NCBI GenBank assembly: GCA_037133215.1 | Contig: JBAXOM010000042.1 | Span: 1 to 16,963 of the forward strand | Reading direction: 5' to 3' | Source of the DNA: F1-60-MAGs149 sp037133215 | Lineage (GTDB): Bacteria; Actinomycetota; Thermoleophilia; Gaiellales; F1-60-MAGs149 | Length of the DNA stretch: 16,963 nt | Notes under the pieces: generated by a model | What the model was told of the DNA's origin: nothing | The model's database searches: none | What the model saw: only the letters and a program-made list of their open reading frames with translations | Part shown: one piece after another, positions 1-6,680 of the stretch | Numbering within the stretch: position 1 is the stretch's first letter | Layout of the letters: each line of letters opens with the position of its first letter | Made by a program: the position numbers and the translations under genes

Positions 1-182
1 CCGCCGAGGCCACAGGCGTCTGGCAACACCACCGCGAGCGCCGCCGCTGCAGCCGGCGCGGCGTCCGCCGCGTTGCCACCCGCCGCACCCACACGCAACG
101 CGGCCTGGACCGCGAGGGGATGGCCACAAGAGACAGCAAGGTGTTGGCCCTCGATACGAGGACGGGGCAGACGCGTAGGCAT
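1..182 (-). CDS. Gamma-glutamyltransferase family protein, N-terminal part (gene runs off the left edge)
   Basis: Translating the minus strand from an ATG at 182-180 gives about 60 residues with no stop. They contain the N-terminal hallmark of gamma-glutamyltranspeptidases: a SCGHPLAVQAAL segment, then GGNAADA at about residues 38-44, then a hydrophobic Ala-rich stretch, then CGLGG. Known family members are Ntn hydrolases that cleave or transfer gamma-glutamyl groups of glutathione and related substrates. The self-processing Thr and the small subunit lie outside the window, so activity cannot be judged. No signal peptide is visible from this start and no clear Shine-Dalgarno precedes it. The frame stays open further upstream, so the exact start is uncertain. 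The gene is divergent from the B12 operon and its 5' end lies close to the riboswitch leader. Family assignment is fairly secure; substrate is not. Confidence 0.75.
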   Translation of the reverse strand, partial: MPTRLPRPRIEGQHLAVSCGHPLAVQAALRVGAAGGNAADAAPAAAAALAVVLPDACGLG

Positions 183-214
183 GAAGCGAGTATGCCGCAG
201 CAACGACTCGTCTG

Positions 215-398
215 CTACCGTCGGTATCGAAGGGCAGGGGAAGTCCGGTGCGAATCCGGCACGGTCCCGCCGCTGTAAGGAACGTCCGATCGTCTCGGTG
301 CACGCACCGGTCACTGGTTCTTCGGAACTGGGAAGGCAATGGCAATCGGCCTCAGAGAAATCTGAGGAAGTGCATTCCGAGTCAGAACACCCGCCTTC
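215..398 (+). promoter_or_regulatory. Cobalamin (AdoCbl-type) riboswitch leader
   Basis: The leader carries the conserved core of the cobalamin riboswitch in order. A GGGGAA segment lies at about 237-242. The CCGGTGCGAATCCGG hairpin lies at 245-259, with the CGGTCCCGCCGCTGTAA core at about 262-277. Variable helices follow, and then the B12-box-like GAGTCAGAACACCCGCC at 379-395. The usual core GCCACTG is GCCGCTG here. The element ends about 50 bases before the first gene of a putative B12 uptake operon, the normal arrangement for repression by cobalamin. An extended -10-like TGCTACCGT at 213-221 has no convincing -35, so the transcript start is unknown. Outer boundaries are approximate. Confidence 0.9.
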
Positions 399-421
399 CC
401 CCAAGCCACCAGGCCTTGGGG
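399..421 (+). promoter_or_regulatory. Hairpin between riboswitch and ribosome binding site
   Basis: CCCCAAG (399-405) pairs with CTTGGGG (415-421), with two more possible inner C-G pairs. The hairpin directly follows the B12 box and lies just before the AGAAGGA Shine-Dalgarno at 430-436. There is no T-tract, so it does not look like a classical intrinsic terminator. It more likely belongs to an expression platform acting on translation initiation, but that role is inferred. Confidence 0.45.
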
Positions 422-444
422 ACCTCGAGAGAAGGATCAAGATC

Positions 445-1110
445 ATGCGCACGAGGACCATCCTCGCGGCCGCCGCATTCGCGGTTGCCATCATCGTCCC
501 CGCCCAGGCCAACGCGGCCACGCTGCGGGTTGTTACGCCCACGAAGACCCTGTACGGCGCCACCGACACACAGGTAGGTAGCACCCGCGCCTACCTCGAC
601 TCGGCGGGCAAGCCCCACGCACTCAAGGCCAATACCGCCTTGGGCCAGCTCGTCGCTGCCGCCGGCTGGACCGGCACGTCGATCGCCGCCGGCTATTCGG
701 CTGGACTCGGCGCGTACGTCTCGAAAATTGCCGGCGTCGCTGCTCCAAAGAGTGGCTACTGGGCACTATTCGTCAATGGTCTACCTGCTGCAGTGGGAGC
801 CGATAGTCAAGTCCTCACGAAATCCGATCGGGTGATCTGGATTGCGGACAACGATTACTCGGTCAAGAACGGGCCGTATGTCTACGACCTCACCGCGACA
901 AAAAACAGTGACGGTACGGTGACATTCACTGGCATGAAGGTCGGTGGCCACAAGCCGCTACCCGCCGCTGGTGTGGCTCTCTCGGTGACAGGTGTACTGG
1001 GTGCGACCCTCAACGCCAGAGGTCAGACGACGTTGACCGTTCCTGAGCACTGGACGGCTTCGATCGGCACCACCGGGTCCATCGCTGGCTCCGAAATTCT
1101 GAACGGTTAG
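445..1110 (+). CDS. Secreted DUF4430 (transcobalamin C-terminal-like) domain protein
   Basis: This is a 221-residue exported protein. A Sec signal peptide occupies about residues 1-24 (MRTRT, a hydrophobic Ala/Val/Ile core, ANA-A cleavage site). The segment at about residues 58-135 fits DUF4430, with a WALFVNGLPAAVGAD stretch followed by a KSDRVIWIA strand. This fold is the one in the C-terminal beta domain of eukaryotic cobalamin carriers. Residues 145-215 look like an extra small beta-sandwich. The ATG at 445 was chosen because AGAAGGA lies 8 bases upstream and the signal peptide starts there; the same frame is open from position 73 but that part is riboswitch. As first gene behind a cobalamin riboswitch and ahead of an ECF importer, it probably binds or helps capture cobalamin outside the cell. 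Binding itself is not shown by sequence. Confidence 0.85.
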   Translation: MRTRTILAAAAFAVAIIVPAQANAATLRVVTPTKTLYGATDTQVGSTRAYLDSAGKPHALKANTALGQLVAAAGWTGTSIAAGYSAGLGAYVSKIAGVAAPKSGYWALFVNGLPAAVGADSQVLTKSDRVIWIADNDYSVKNGPYVYDLTATKNSDGTVTFTGMKVGGHKPLPAAGVALSVTGVLGATLNARGQTTLTVPEHWTASIGTTGSIAGSEILNG

Positions 1111-1113
1111 ACG

Positions 1114-2004
1114 GTGTTGCGGGCCCTCCCCGCACTCCTACTGGTCGCGGCGTTCGTCGCGGCCTGTGGCACATCGAAATCGGCACCCCCGGCCGCAGGT
1201 TCGCCGGGGGTGCCGATCGCTGTCACAGCCGATTGGGGGACTGCCGCGATTGCGGACGGCGCCGGCACACCCGGCAGTGTCGTCTCGGCCACTCGCGGGG
1301 TCACCAAGATTGCGACCACGTACGGCGGTCGCTACGTCTCATCGATTGGTGGCAAAGCGGGTGACGGAACCCGCGATTGGATCTTCTGGATCAACGGCAT
1401 CGAGGCGAGCGTCGGGGCCGCGGACGTCAAAGTTTCGGCACAGGACAGCGTCTGGTGGGATCTCCACCGCTGGCCAGGCCGAGTCCATGTCCCAGCCGTG
1501 ATTGCCAGTTGGCCGATGCCCCTCACCCGCGGGATCACCGGCCAGTCGTCGCCGGTGACGGCCGACGCTCCGCTATCCACTGCCCTCCGTAAGGCCGGTG
1601 CCAACGTCACGTTGCCCGCGGCCACGAGTGGCCCGCGCGCACTCGTCGGTGGTGGGGCCGTACTGCTCAAGCGTGACCCGACCTGGCGCGCGGCCGTCGC
1701 TAATCCAACCGCAGCTGGTCTGACCGCGTGGATCGATCACAAAGGCCACGTACGCGTGTGGGACGCACAGGCACAAAAGGCTCGTCTGGTGCCGACTGCC
1801 GTGGCCGTAATCGTCGCCACCACCGATGGGTTTGGTGCGGGCGATCCGCCCGTCGTTGTGGTCGCCGGAATCACGCCCGAGACCGCCACGGCCGCGGCCC
1901 AGTACCTTGTCCAACACCCAGAGGTCACGCACCACACGACCGCGCTGTGCCTCGGACGCGACAACCAGATCGACTGCGTTGGTGGAGTCGGACTGGTCCA
2001 GTGA
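1114..2004 (+). CDS. DUF4430-domain lipoprotein
   Basis: This is a 296-residue protein starting with GTG three bases after the previous stop, so translation is probably coupled; no good Shine-Dalgarno is seen. The N-terminus is a lipoprotein signal with a FVAAC lipobox (Cys18), followed by a Ser/Pro/Ala/Gly-rich linker. Residues about 35-120 resemble DUF4430, with DWIFWINGIEASVGAAD followed by DSVWWDLHRW. The remaining 175 residues form a domain I do not recognise; its last part, with two Cys near the end (ALCLGRDNQIDCVG), might form a disulfide. As a membrane-anchored partner of the soluble DUF4430 protein, it could present the ligand to the ECF importer encoded next. That role is inferred from order and domain type. 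The stop overlaps the next start (GTGA). Confidence 0.8.
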   Translation: MLRALPALLLVAAFVAACGTSKSAPPAAGSPGVPIAVTADWGTAAIADGAGTPGSVVSATRGVTKIATTYGGRYVSSIGGKAGDGTRDWIFWINGIEASVGAADVKVSAQDSVWWDLHRWPGRVHVPAVIASWPMPLTRGITGQSSPVTADAPLSTALRKAGANVTLPAATSGPRALVGGGAVLLKRDPTWRAAVANPTAAGLTAWIDHKGHVRVWDAQAQKARLVPTAVAVIVATTDGFGAGDPPVVVVAGITPETATAAAQYLVQHPEVTHHTTALCLGRDNQIDCVGGVGLVQ

Positions 2005-2840
2005 AGGCGCCCGTCCCCCCGCTGCTCTGTGCGCTCGCACTGATCGTAATTGCGCTCGCCACGTCGCAGCCACTTGTCGTGGCGGCAGCGTTGCTTGGCG
2101 CACTGGCCCTTCATCACGCAGCACCGCCACCCCACCGCCTGATGCTGCGGATCGCCTTGGTCTCGGGCCTCTTTATCGCCGTGCTCAACCCGTTTGTGGC
2201 CGTAGAAGGCGACCACGTGCTGTTCGCCGGCCCCAGCTTTTGGCTGATCGATTTCGAGATCACGAGCGAGGAAATCCTCTACGGCCTCGTCGCGGGCGCC
2301 CGCCTCGCCACCGCGATCCTCGCGACTTCGGCCTTTCTGCGCCTCGCCGACCCCGACCGCACGCAGGCGCTCGCCAGCCGGGTCGTGCCTCGCTCGGCAT
2401 TAACCGTGGCGCTCTCTGCTCGCCTTGCACCCACGCTTCGGCGCGACGCCAGCGGCCTGCGCGAGACGCTTCGTCTCCGCGGAACTGGGGCAGAGCGTGG
2501 ACGGCGCGCCTCAATTCGGCAAGGCACCCGTCTGATCGAGCCACTCGTGGCGTCCAGCCTCGAGCGTGGCATTGATATCTCCGAGGCGATGGTGGCGCGC
2601 GGGTATGGAGCGGGTCGCCTGACCCGGTTGCCCGAGGCTCCCCTCCAGCGAAACGAACAGGTGGCGTTGCTCTGCGGTGTGGTGGGGCTGGTCGTTGCCG
2701 TGGTGCTGCTCGCGGGCGTCGCGCCGTACGAAATCTATCCCCTCGCCGACCCGATCGCATCGGGTATCGCATTCGCCTTGGCAGGACTGACACTTCTGGT
2801 GAGCGTCGTGGCCGCTGGCTCCCTGAGGACCCGCTCGTGA
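2001..2840 (+). CDS. ecfT: Energy-coupling factor transporter transmembrane component T
   Basis: This 279-residue membrane protein is the T component that transmits ATPase motion to the substrate-binding S component. Hydrophobic segments lie at about residues 8-38, 48-66, 95-113, 221-242 and 252-273. The cytoplasmic region before the last two helices carries the charged coupling helices, with RLRG at 158-161 and the diagnostic Ala-Arg-Gly (AMVARGYG, ARG at 199-201). The GTG start at 2001 overlaps the upstream stop as GTGA. The open frame extends much further upstream, but only inside the lipoprotein gene. It also overlaps the ATPase gene by four bases, so T, A and S are one translationally coupled block. 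It is CbiQ-like in general form, but nickel/cobalt specificity is set by other components and is not supported here. Confidence 0.88.
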   Translation: MKAPVPPLLCALALIVIALATSQPLVVAAALLGALALHHAAPPPHRLMLRIALVSGLFIAVLNPFVAVEGDHVLFAGPSFWLIDFEITSEEILYGLVAGARLATAILATSAFLRLADPDRTQALASRVVPRSALTVALSARLAPTLRRDASGLRETLRLRGTGAERGRRASIRQGTRLIEPLVASSLERGIDISEAMVARGYGAGRLTRLPEAPLQRNEQVALLCGVVGLVVAVVLLAGVAPYEIYPLADPIASGIAFALAGLTLLVSVVAAGSLRTRS

Positions 2841-4213
2841 CGGCGATCGTGACGAACGATCTGCGCTTTCGGTACGCCACGGATGCCCCATGGTCGGTCG
2901 ATGGTGCGAGCCTCCAAGTCGAGCCGGGCGAGATTGTGCTGCTCGAAGGTGAGTCGGGCAGTGGCAAGTCGACGCTGCTGCGTGTGCTGGCAGGTTTGGC
3001 CCCCGCCTTTCACGGTGGCGAGGCTGCCGGCGAGGGCCTAATCGCCGGCGTCGACCTCCGTACTGCTCAGCCCGCCGAGATCGCACAGCGCGCAGGCTTT
3101 CTCTTCCAAGACCCCGAGACACAGGTAGTGATGGCCGAGCCACTGCGCGATGTGGCTTTTAGTCTGCAATGCCACGGGGCGCCGGCCGAGACGATCCTCG
3201 CCTCCGCCCGGACCGCGCTCGAGCGCATCAATGCCGACCACCTGATTGGCCGCCGCATCGACCAGCTGTCTGCGGGCGAGCGCCAGCGCGTGGCACTTGC
3301 CGCCGTACTCGCGCCCGAGCCCGCTGTGTTGCTGCTCGACGAGCCGACGGCACAGCTCGATGACGACACGGCTTGCGAACTCGTTGGCGAGCTGCGCCGC
3401 CTCGCCGACCTTGGCCTGGCGATCGTGATCGCCGAGCACCGCCACGATCGCGTCGGCCATCTGACCGATCGTGTGATCGGCCTGCGCCGTGGTTCTCTCG
3501 TGTCGCCGGAGGCGACGGTTCCGCTGACGCCTTTGATGTCAGCGCCCGCTTCGACGGGACTCCCACTCGTGACGCTCGACAGCCTCACCGCTCAGCGTGG
3601 CGACCGCATTGTCGTCCGCCACGCCACCGCCTCCCTGCAGCCGGGGCAGGTAGCCGCCCTGCTCGGCGCCAACGGTGGTGGCAAGAGCACGCTGCTCCGC
3701 ACGCTCGCTGGGCTCGAGCCAACTCCTAGCGGTCGCCTGCTCGTCGACGGCCGCGATCTCACTGCAGCGGGTGCCGAGTCGCGCGTGCCGCTCGTCGCCT
3801 TCGTACCCCAAGACCCAGGCCGCACGCTGCTCTGCGACACCGTGCGCGACGAGGTCCTGCTCGAGCCACGCACGCTCGGGTGCGACCTGGCTGTCGCCGA
3901 GCAGATGCTTGCGGCTCTCGACCTTGTCCACCTCGCGGATCGGAATCCGCGGGATTGCTCTGTCGGTGAGCGAGAGCGGGTCGCCATTGCGGCGGCCTTT
4001 GCGCTCTCTCCTCAGCTGCTCCTGCTGGACGAGCCCACGCGCGGGATGGACCTCGCGCATCGCGCCACGCTGGTGCGGCTCGTGCGCGAGCACGCAGCAC
4101 GAGGTGGCTGTGCAATCGTCGTCACCCACGACCTCGATCTTGCTCGTGCCTGCGCAGATTGCCGCTGGCTGCTCGTGGATGGCCAGCTTGAGACCGCCGG
4201 GGAGACGCCATGA
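2837..4213 (+). CDS. ECF transporter ATP-binding protein, two ATPase domains fused in one chain
   Basis: This 458-residue protein contains two complete ABC ATPase domains. Domain 1 has Walker A GESGSGKST (38-46), Q-loop FQDPETQ (90-96), signature LSAGERQ (144-150), Walker B VLLLDEP (164-170) and the H-loop His of AEHR (about 201). Domain 2 has Walker A GANGGGKST (277-285), Q-loop VPQDP (about 323-327), signature CSVGERE (374-380), Walker B LLLLDEP (394-400) and THD (430-432). It corresponds to fused EcfA and EcfA' and would dock onto the two coupling helices of EcfT at the cytoplasmic face. The GTG start overlaps the ecfT stop (GTGA) and GAGGA lies 7 bases upstream. The second signature departs clearly from LSGGQ, so the two composite ATP sites may be unequal. 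Confidence 0.93.
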   Translation: MTAIVTNDLRFRYATDAPWSVDGASLQVEPGEIVLLEGESGSGKSTLLRVLAGLAPAFHGGEAAGEGLIAGVDLRTAQPAEIAQRAGFLFQDPETQVVMAEPLRDVAFSLQCHGAPAETILASARTALERINADHLIGRRIDQLSAGERQRVALAAVLAPEPAVLLLDEPTAQLDDDTACELVGELRRLADLGLAIVIAEHRHDRVGHLTDRVIGLRRGSLVSPEATVPLTPLMSAPASTGLPLVTLDSLTAQRGDRIVVRHATASLQPGQVAALLGANGGGKSTLLRTLAGLEPTPSGRLLVDGRDLTAAGAESRVPLVAFVPQDPGRTLLCDTVRDEVLLEPRTLGCDLAVAEQMLAALDLVHLADRNPRDCSVGERERVAIAAAFALSPQLLLLDEPTRGMDLAHRATLVRLVREHAARGGCAIVVTHDLDLARACADCRWLLVDGQLETAGETP

Positions 4214-4833
4214 GCATCAGTGCGATCGTTGCTCTTGGTGGGCTGCTCGTGCTGCTGCTCGGGCTGATCTTCTACGAGCGTGGTCGTGGTGGCGCCCGCG
4301 AACTAGGCCTCGTCGCGGTCCTGATCGCCGCCGCTACCGCCGGCCGTATTGCTTTCGCGGCCATTCCCAGTGCCCAACCGGTGACGGCGATCGCGATCGT
4401 CACTGGCGTTGCCCTTGGCCCCCGCGCAGGCGCCGCAGTCGGCGCTGGCGCGGCGCTCCTGTCGAACACGTTTCTTGGCCAAGGCCCGTGGACGCCCTGG
4501 CAGATGCTGCTCTGGGGTCTAGCCGGAGCCAGCGGCGGCTTGCTCGCACCAGCGCTGCGCCGCAGCCGTTGGGCACTGATGCTGCTCGGGGCGATCTGGG
4601 GCCTCGCCTTTGGCGCGGGGATGGACATCTGGCAGCTCGCCTCGTTTGGCCCGGCACTGACACTGTCGGCGTTCGTCGCCGTCCACGCACGAGCAGTACC
4701 GTTTGACATCGTGCACGCCACCACCAACGTGATCCTGCTCGGCGTCGCCGGTCTCCCCCTGATCGGCCTCTTGGAACGCAGCGCCCAACGCGTGCGCGGG
4801 CGCTGGCTCAGTCCAGAGGAGGCCAAACGATGA
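4210..4833 (+). CDS. ECF transporter S component, probably cobalamin-specific (CbrT-like)
   Basis: This 207-residue, very hydrophobic protein has about six membrane segments (near residues 3-21, 32-52, 57-70, 74-88, 97-115 and 122-138, with a further one at 165-188). It carries a conserved-looking block, GPRAGAAVGAGAALLSN then GQGPWTPWQM (about residues 70-99), typical of a group of ECF S components. In ECF importers the S component binds the vitamin and topples in the membrane when engaged by T and the ATPases. The upstream riboswitch and neighbouring DUF4430 genes suggest cobalamin as substrate. Resemblance to the CbrT group is from memory and cannot be verified here. The ATG overlaps the ATPase stop (ATGA) and GGGGAG lies 5 bases upstream. 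Confidence 0.82.
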   Translation: MSISAIVALGGLLVLLLGLIFYERGRGGARELGLVAVLIAAATAGRIAFAAIPSAQPVTAIAIVTGVALGPRAGAAVGAGAALLSNTFLGQGPWTPWQMLLWGLAGASGGLLAPALRRSRWALMLLGAIWGLAFGAGMDIWQLASFGPALTLSAFVAVHARAVPFDIVHATTNVILLGVAGLPLIGLLERSAQRVRGRWLSPEEAKR

Positions 4834-5681
4834 TGCGCTCGCTCCTGCTGGGCCTACTTGCACTGCTGGCCCTTGGGGTTTCGGCACAGGCCGCCAGCCT
4901 ATCCTCGACAGGCTCGTTTCTTGCTTCCAGCCTCGATGCGAACGGTTGTGCGCGCGAATCCGGCGCGGCCGCAAGCGTCAACCTCACCTCATGGGCCACG
5001 CTTGGGCTCGTTGCGAGTGGCCGTTCGGCCGGCTCCGCCGCGTCCTGTATCGAGCGGCACTCTAAGGCCCTCACCTCGACCACCGACATCGAGCTCGCCG
5101 TCCTTGCGCTCGCTGCCGCCGGTCGCAATCCGGGTAATGCGAACGGACGTAATCTCGTCCAGGCTGTTCAAGGCTCTCTGAAGAATGGTCGGCTTGGCAC
5201 GCTCGTGGCCTCAAACCAATTTGGAATTCTCGCCCTCAAGGCCACTGGCGCGGCAATTCCCGTCGCCGCCAGGAGCACCTTGCTGGCGGACCAGAATCGC
5301 GATGGTAGTTGGCCCGTTGTCCCCGGCAGCGATGGCGATTCGAATTTAACGGCGTCGGGCATCATGGCTGCGGTTGCTGCTGGCATGGCTCCGAACAGCA
5401 CCGTGATCACGCGAGCCGTCGCGTCCCTCAAGCGGTTTCGTAGCCAGGGTGGCTACGCGCTGAATGCGGGCTCACCCCCCGATGCACAGTCGACGGCCTG
5501 GGTCCTGCAAGGGCTCGCGGCCGCCGGCAAGCGTGATCGAGCCGCCGAGGCGTATCTCGCCTCGCTGCAACGCTCAAACGGTGCGGTCGCCTATCAACGA
5601 GGCCTCTCAATCACACCCGTCTGGGTGACGGCCCAAGCAGCGCTTGGGCTGGCACGCCGGCCATTTCCACTACGACCCTGA
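4830..5681 (+). CDS. Secreted alpha/alpha-toroid protein (prenyltransferase/squalene-oxidase-repeat fold; transcobalamin N-domain-like)
   Basis: This 283-residue protein has a Sec signal peptide (hydrophobic Leu-rich core, AQA-A site near residue 21). The mature part is built from repeated helix pairs. Each repeat has a short Gly-rich turn followed by an S/T-A-hydrophobic helix: SVNLTSWATLGLVASG (49-64), LVASNQFGILALKATG (125-140), DQNRDGSW then SNLTASGIMAAVAAG (154-185), DAQSTAWVLQGLAAAG (218-233) and PVWVTAQAALGLA (263-275). This pattern marks alpha/alpha toroids related to terpene cyclases and the alpha6/alpha6 barrel of transcobalamin. No terpene-cyclase acidic motif is seen. Cys40 and Cys73 could form a disulfide. 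It starts within the S-component stop (ATGA), with AGAGGAGG 7 bases upstream (a second ATG follows at once). Export plus operon position favour a cobalamin-binding role over isoprenoid enzymology. Confidence 0.78.
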   Translation: MMRSLLLGLLALLALGVSAQAASLSSTGSFLASSLDANGCARESGAAASVNLTSWATLGLVASGRSAGSAASCIERHSKALTSTTDIELAVLALAAAGRNPGNANGRNLVQAVQGSLKNGRLGTLVASNQFGILALKATGAAIPVAARSTLLADQNRDGSWPVVPGSDGDSNLTASGIMAAVAAGMAPNSTVITRAVASLKRFRSQGGYALNAGSPPDAQSTAWVLQGLAAAGKRDRAAEAYLASLQRSNGAVAYQRGLSITPVWVTAQAALGLARRPFPLRP

Positions 5682-5683
5682 TT

Positions 5684-5800
5684 TCTAGGCGGATGTCACA
5701 AAGGGGTCAGACCCTTATGTGACATCTTCCCGATCCAGTCGCCGGGGACATTTGATCGATGTCACATAAGGGTCTGACCCCTTTGTGACATTCGCCTAGA
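5684..5800. repeat. Nested inverted repeat (REP/BIME-like) between convergent genes
   Basis: Two 43-base arms (5684-5726 and 5758-5800) are inverted copies of each other with one mismatch, separated by 31 bases. Each arm is itself an imperfect palindrome centred on GGGGTCAGACCC and bounded by ATGTCACA and TGTGACAT. The left arm begins two bases after the toroid gene stop. The right arm contains the accA stop codon (5796-5798). There is no clear T-tract, so it is better described as a REP/BIME-type palindromic element, although its hairpins could end transcription from both sides. No transposase gene is near. Confidence 0.85.
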
Positions 5801-6680
5801 AGTCTTGGTTGGTCGGCTCGTCGGCCACGCCCCACACGCCCATTGCGCGGAACTTGGCACGGCGCATGGCACGGCGTTGGGCCGGGGGGATCGCCTCGGC
5901 CTCGGCCAACGATTGCCGCAACGCCGTATCGAGCAGGCGTGCAGAGGCATCGAGATCAGCGTGGGCGCCACCAGTCGGCTCGTCCACAATCGTGTCGATC
6001 ACGCCAAGATCGAGGCAGGCCCGAGCCGTCGGACGAAAGGCGAAGGCCGCCTTCTTGGCCTGGCCGGCATCCTTCCAGAGAATTGCCGCACAGCCCTCGG
6101 GCGAAATCACCGAATAGATCGCGTTCTCCTGCATCTGCACCCGATCCGCCACCGCAATCGCCAGGGCACCACCCGAGCCACCCTCGCCGATCACCGTTGA
6201 CACGATCGGAACGCTTGCCTGACAGAACGCGAGCACGGAGCGGGCGATCATCCCAGCCTGCCCACGCTCCTCGGCATTGACGCCCGGGTAGGCACCCGGC
6301 GTGTCCACGAACGTGAGGATCGGATAGCCAAAGCGCTCGGCCAGCTCGACGGCACGGATCGCCTTGCGATACCCCTCCGGGTGCGGCATGCCAAACATGC
6401 GGCGTGTGCGCTCGGCCAGATCGCGGCCCTTTTGATGCCCGATCGCCACCACGGTCTGGCCGTGGTACCGCGCCAACATGGTGATCAGCGCCTCGTCGTC
6501 CGAGAAGGCGCGATCACCGCGCAACTCGAAGGCGTCGCTAAACAGTCGCTCGACGTAGTCCAGCGTGTACGGGCGGTCAGGATGGCGGGCGAGCTGAACC
6601 GCATCCCAAATCTGCGACTCCTCGGCGCGCGCCTCAAAGCGCTTGCGCAGGCGGCGAACTTCGTCGGAGACCCTAACCAC
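5796..6680 (-). CDS. accA: Acetyl-CoA carboxylase carboxyltransferase subunit alpha
   Basis: AccA pairs with AccD to transfer carboxyl from carboxybiotin to acetyl-CoA, making malonyl-CoA in the cytoplasm. The sequence shows the N-terminal coiled region, QLARHPDRPYTLDYVERLF, GDRAFSDD, GHQKGRD and MPHPEGYRKA. Next come FVDTPGAYPGVNAEERGQ, IGEGGSGGALAI and YSVISPEGCAAILW, all family hallmarks. Length is about 294 residues from the GTG at 6680, close to the usual ~310-320. This start overlaps the accD stop by eight bases. A TTG at 6707 would add nine residues (beginning MACLDWGES) inside accD and is the alternative. It is the last gene of the fab/acc operon. Its stop codon lies inside an intergenic inverted repeat. 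Confidence 0.95.
   Translation of the reverse strand: MVRVSDEVRRLRKRFEARAEESQIWDAVQLARHPDRPYTLDYVERLFSDAFELRGDRAFSDDEALITMLARYHGQTVVAIGHQKGRDLAERTRRMFGMPHPEGYRKAIRAVELAERFGYPILTFVDTPGAYPGVNAEERGQAGMIARSVLAFCQASVPIVSTVIGEGGSGGALAIAVADRVQMQENAIYSVISPEGCAAILWKDAGQAKKAAFAFRPTARACLDLGVIDTIVDEPTGGAHADLDASARLLDTALRQSLAEAEAIPPAQRRAMRRAKFRAMGVWGVADEPTNQDF

Noticed and set aside
73..444. Upstream extension of the first DUF4430 gene's reading frame
   Set aside because: The stretch coincides with the cobalamin riboswitch and the antisense start of the gamma-glutamyltransferase gene; the signal peptide and Shine-Dalgarno point to ATG 445.
3675..4706. 343-codon plus-strand frame across the ATPase and S-component genes
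   Set aside because: Out of frame with two clearly real genes; the translation is Ser/Arg/Trp-rich with no family motifs.
2001..4833. Nickel/cobalt importer (CbiMNQO type)
   Set aside because: No CbiM or CbiN homologue with the metal-binding N-terminus is present; the S component is of another type and the riboswitch with DUF4430 genes points to cobalamin itself.
5684..5800. Insertion sequence
   Set aside because: The inverted arms enclose only 31 bases with no transposase, so this is at most a small non-autonomous element.
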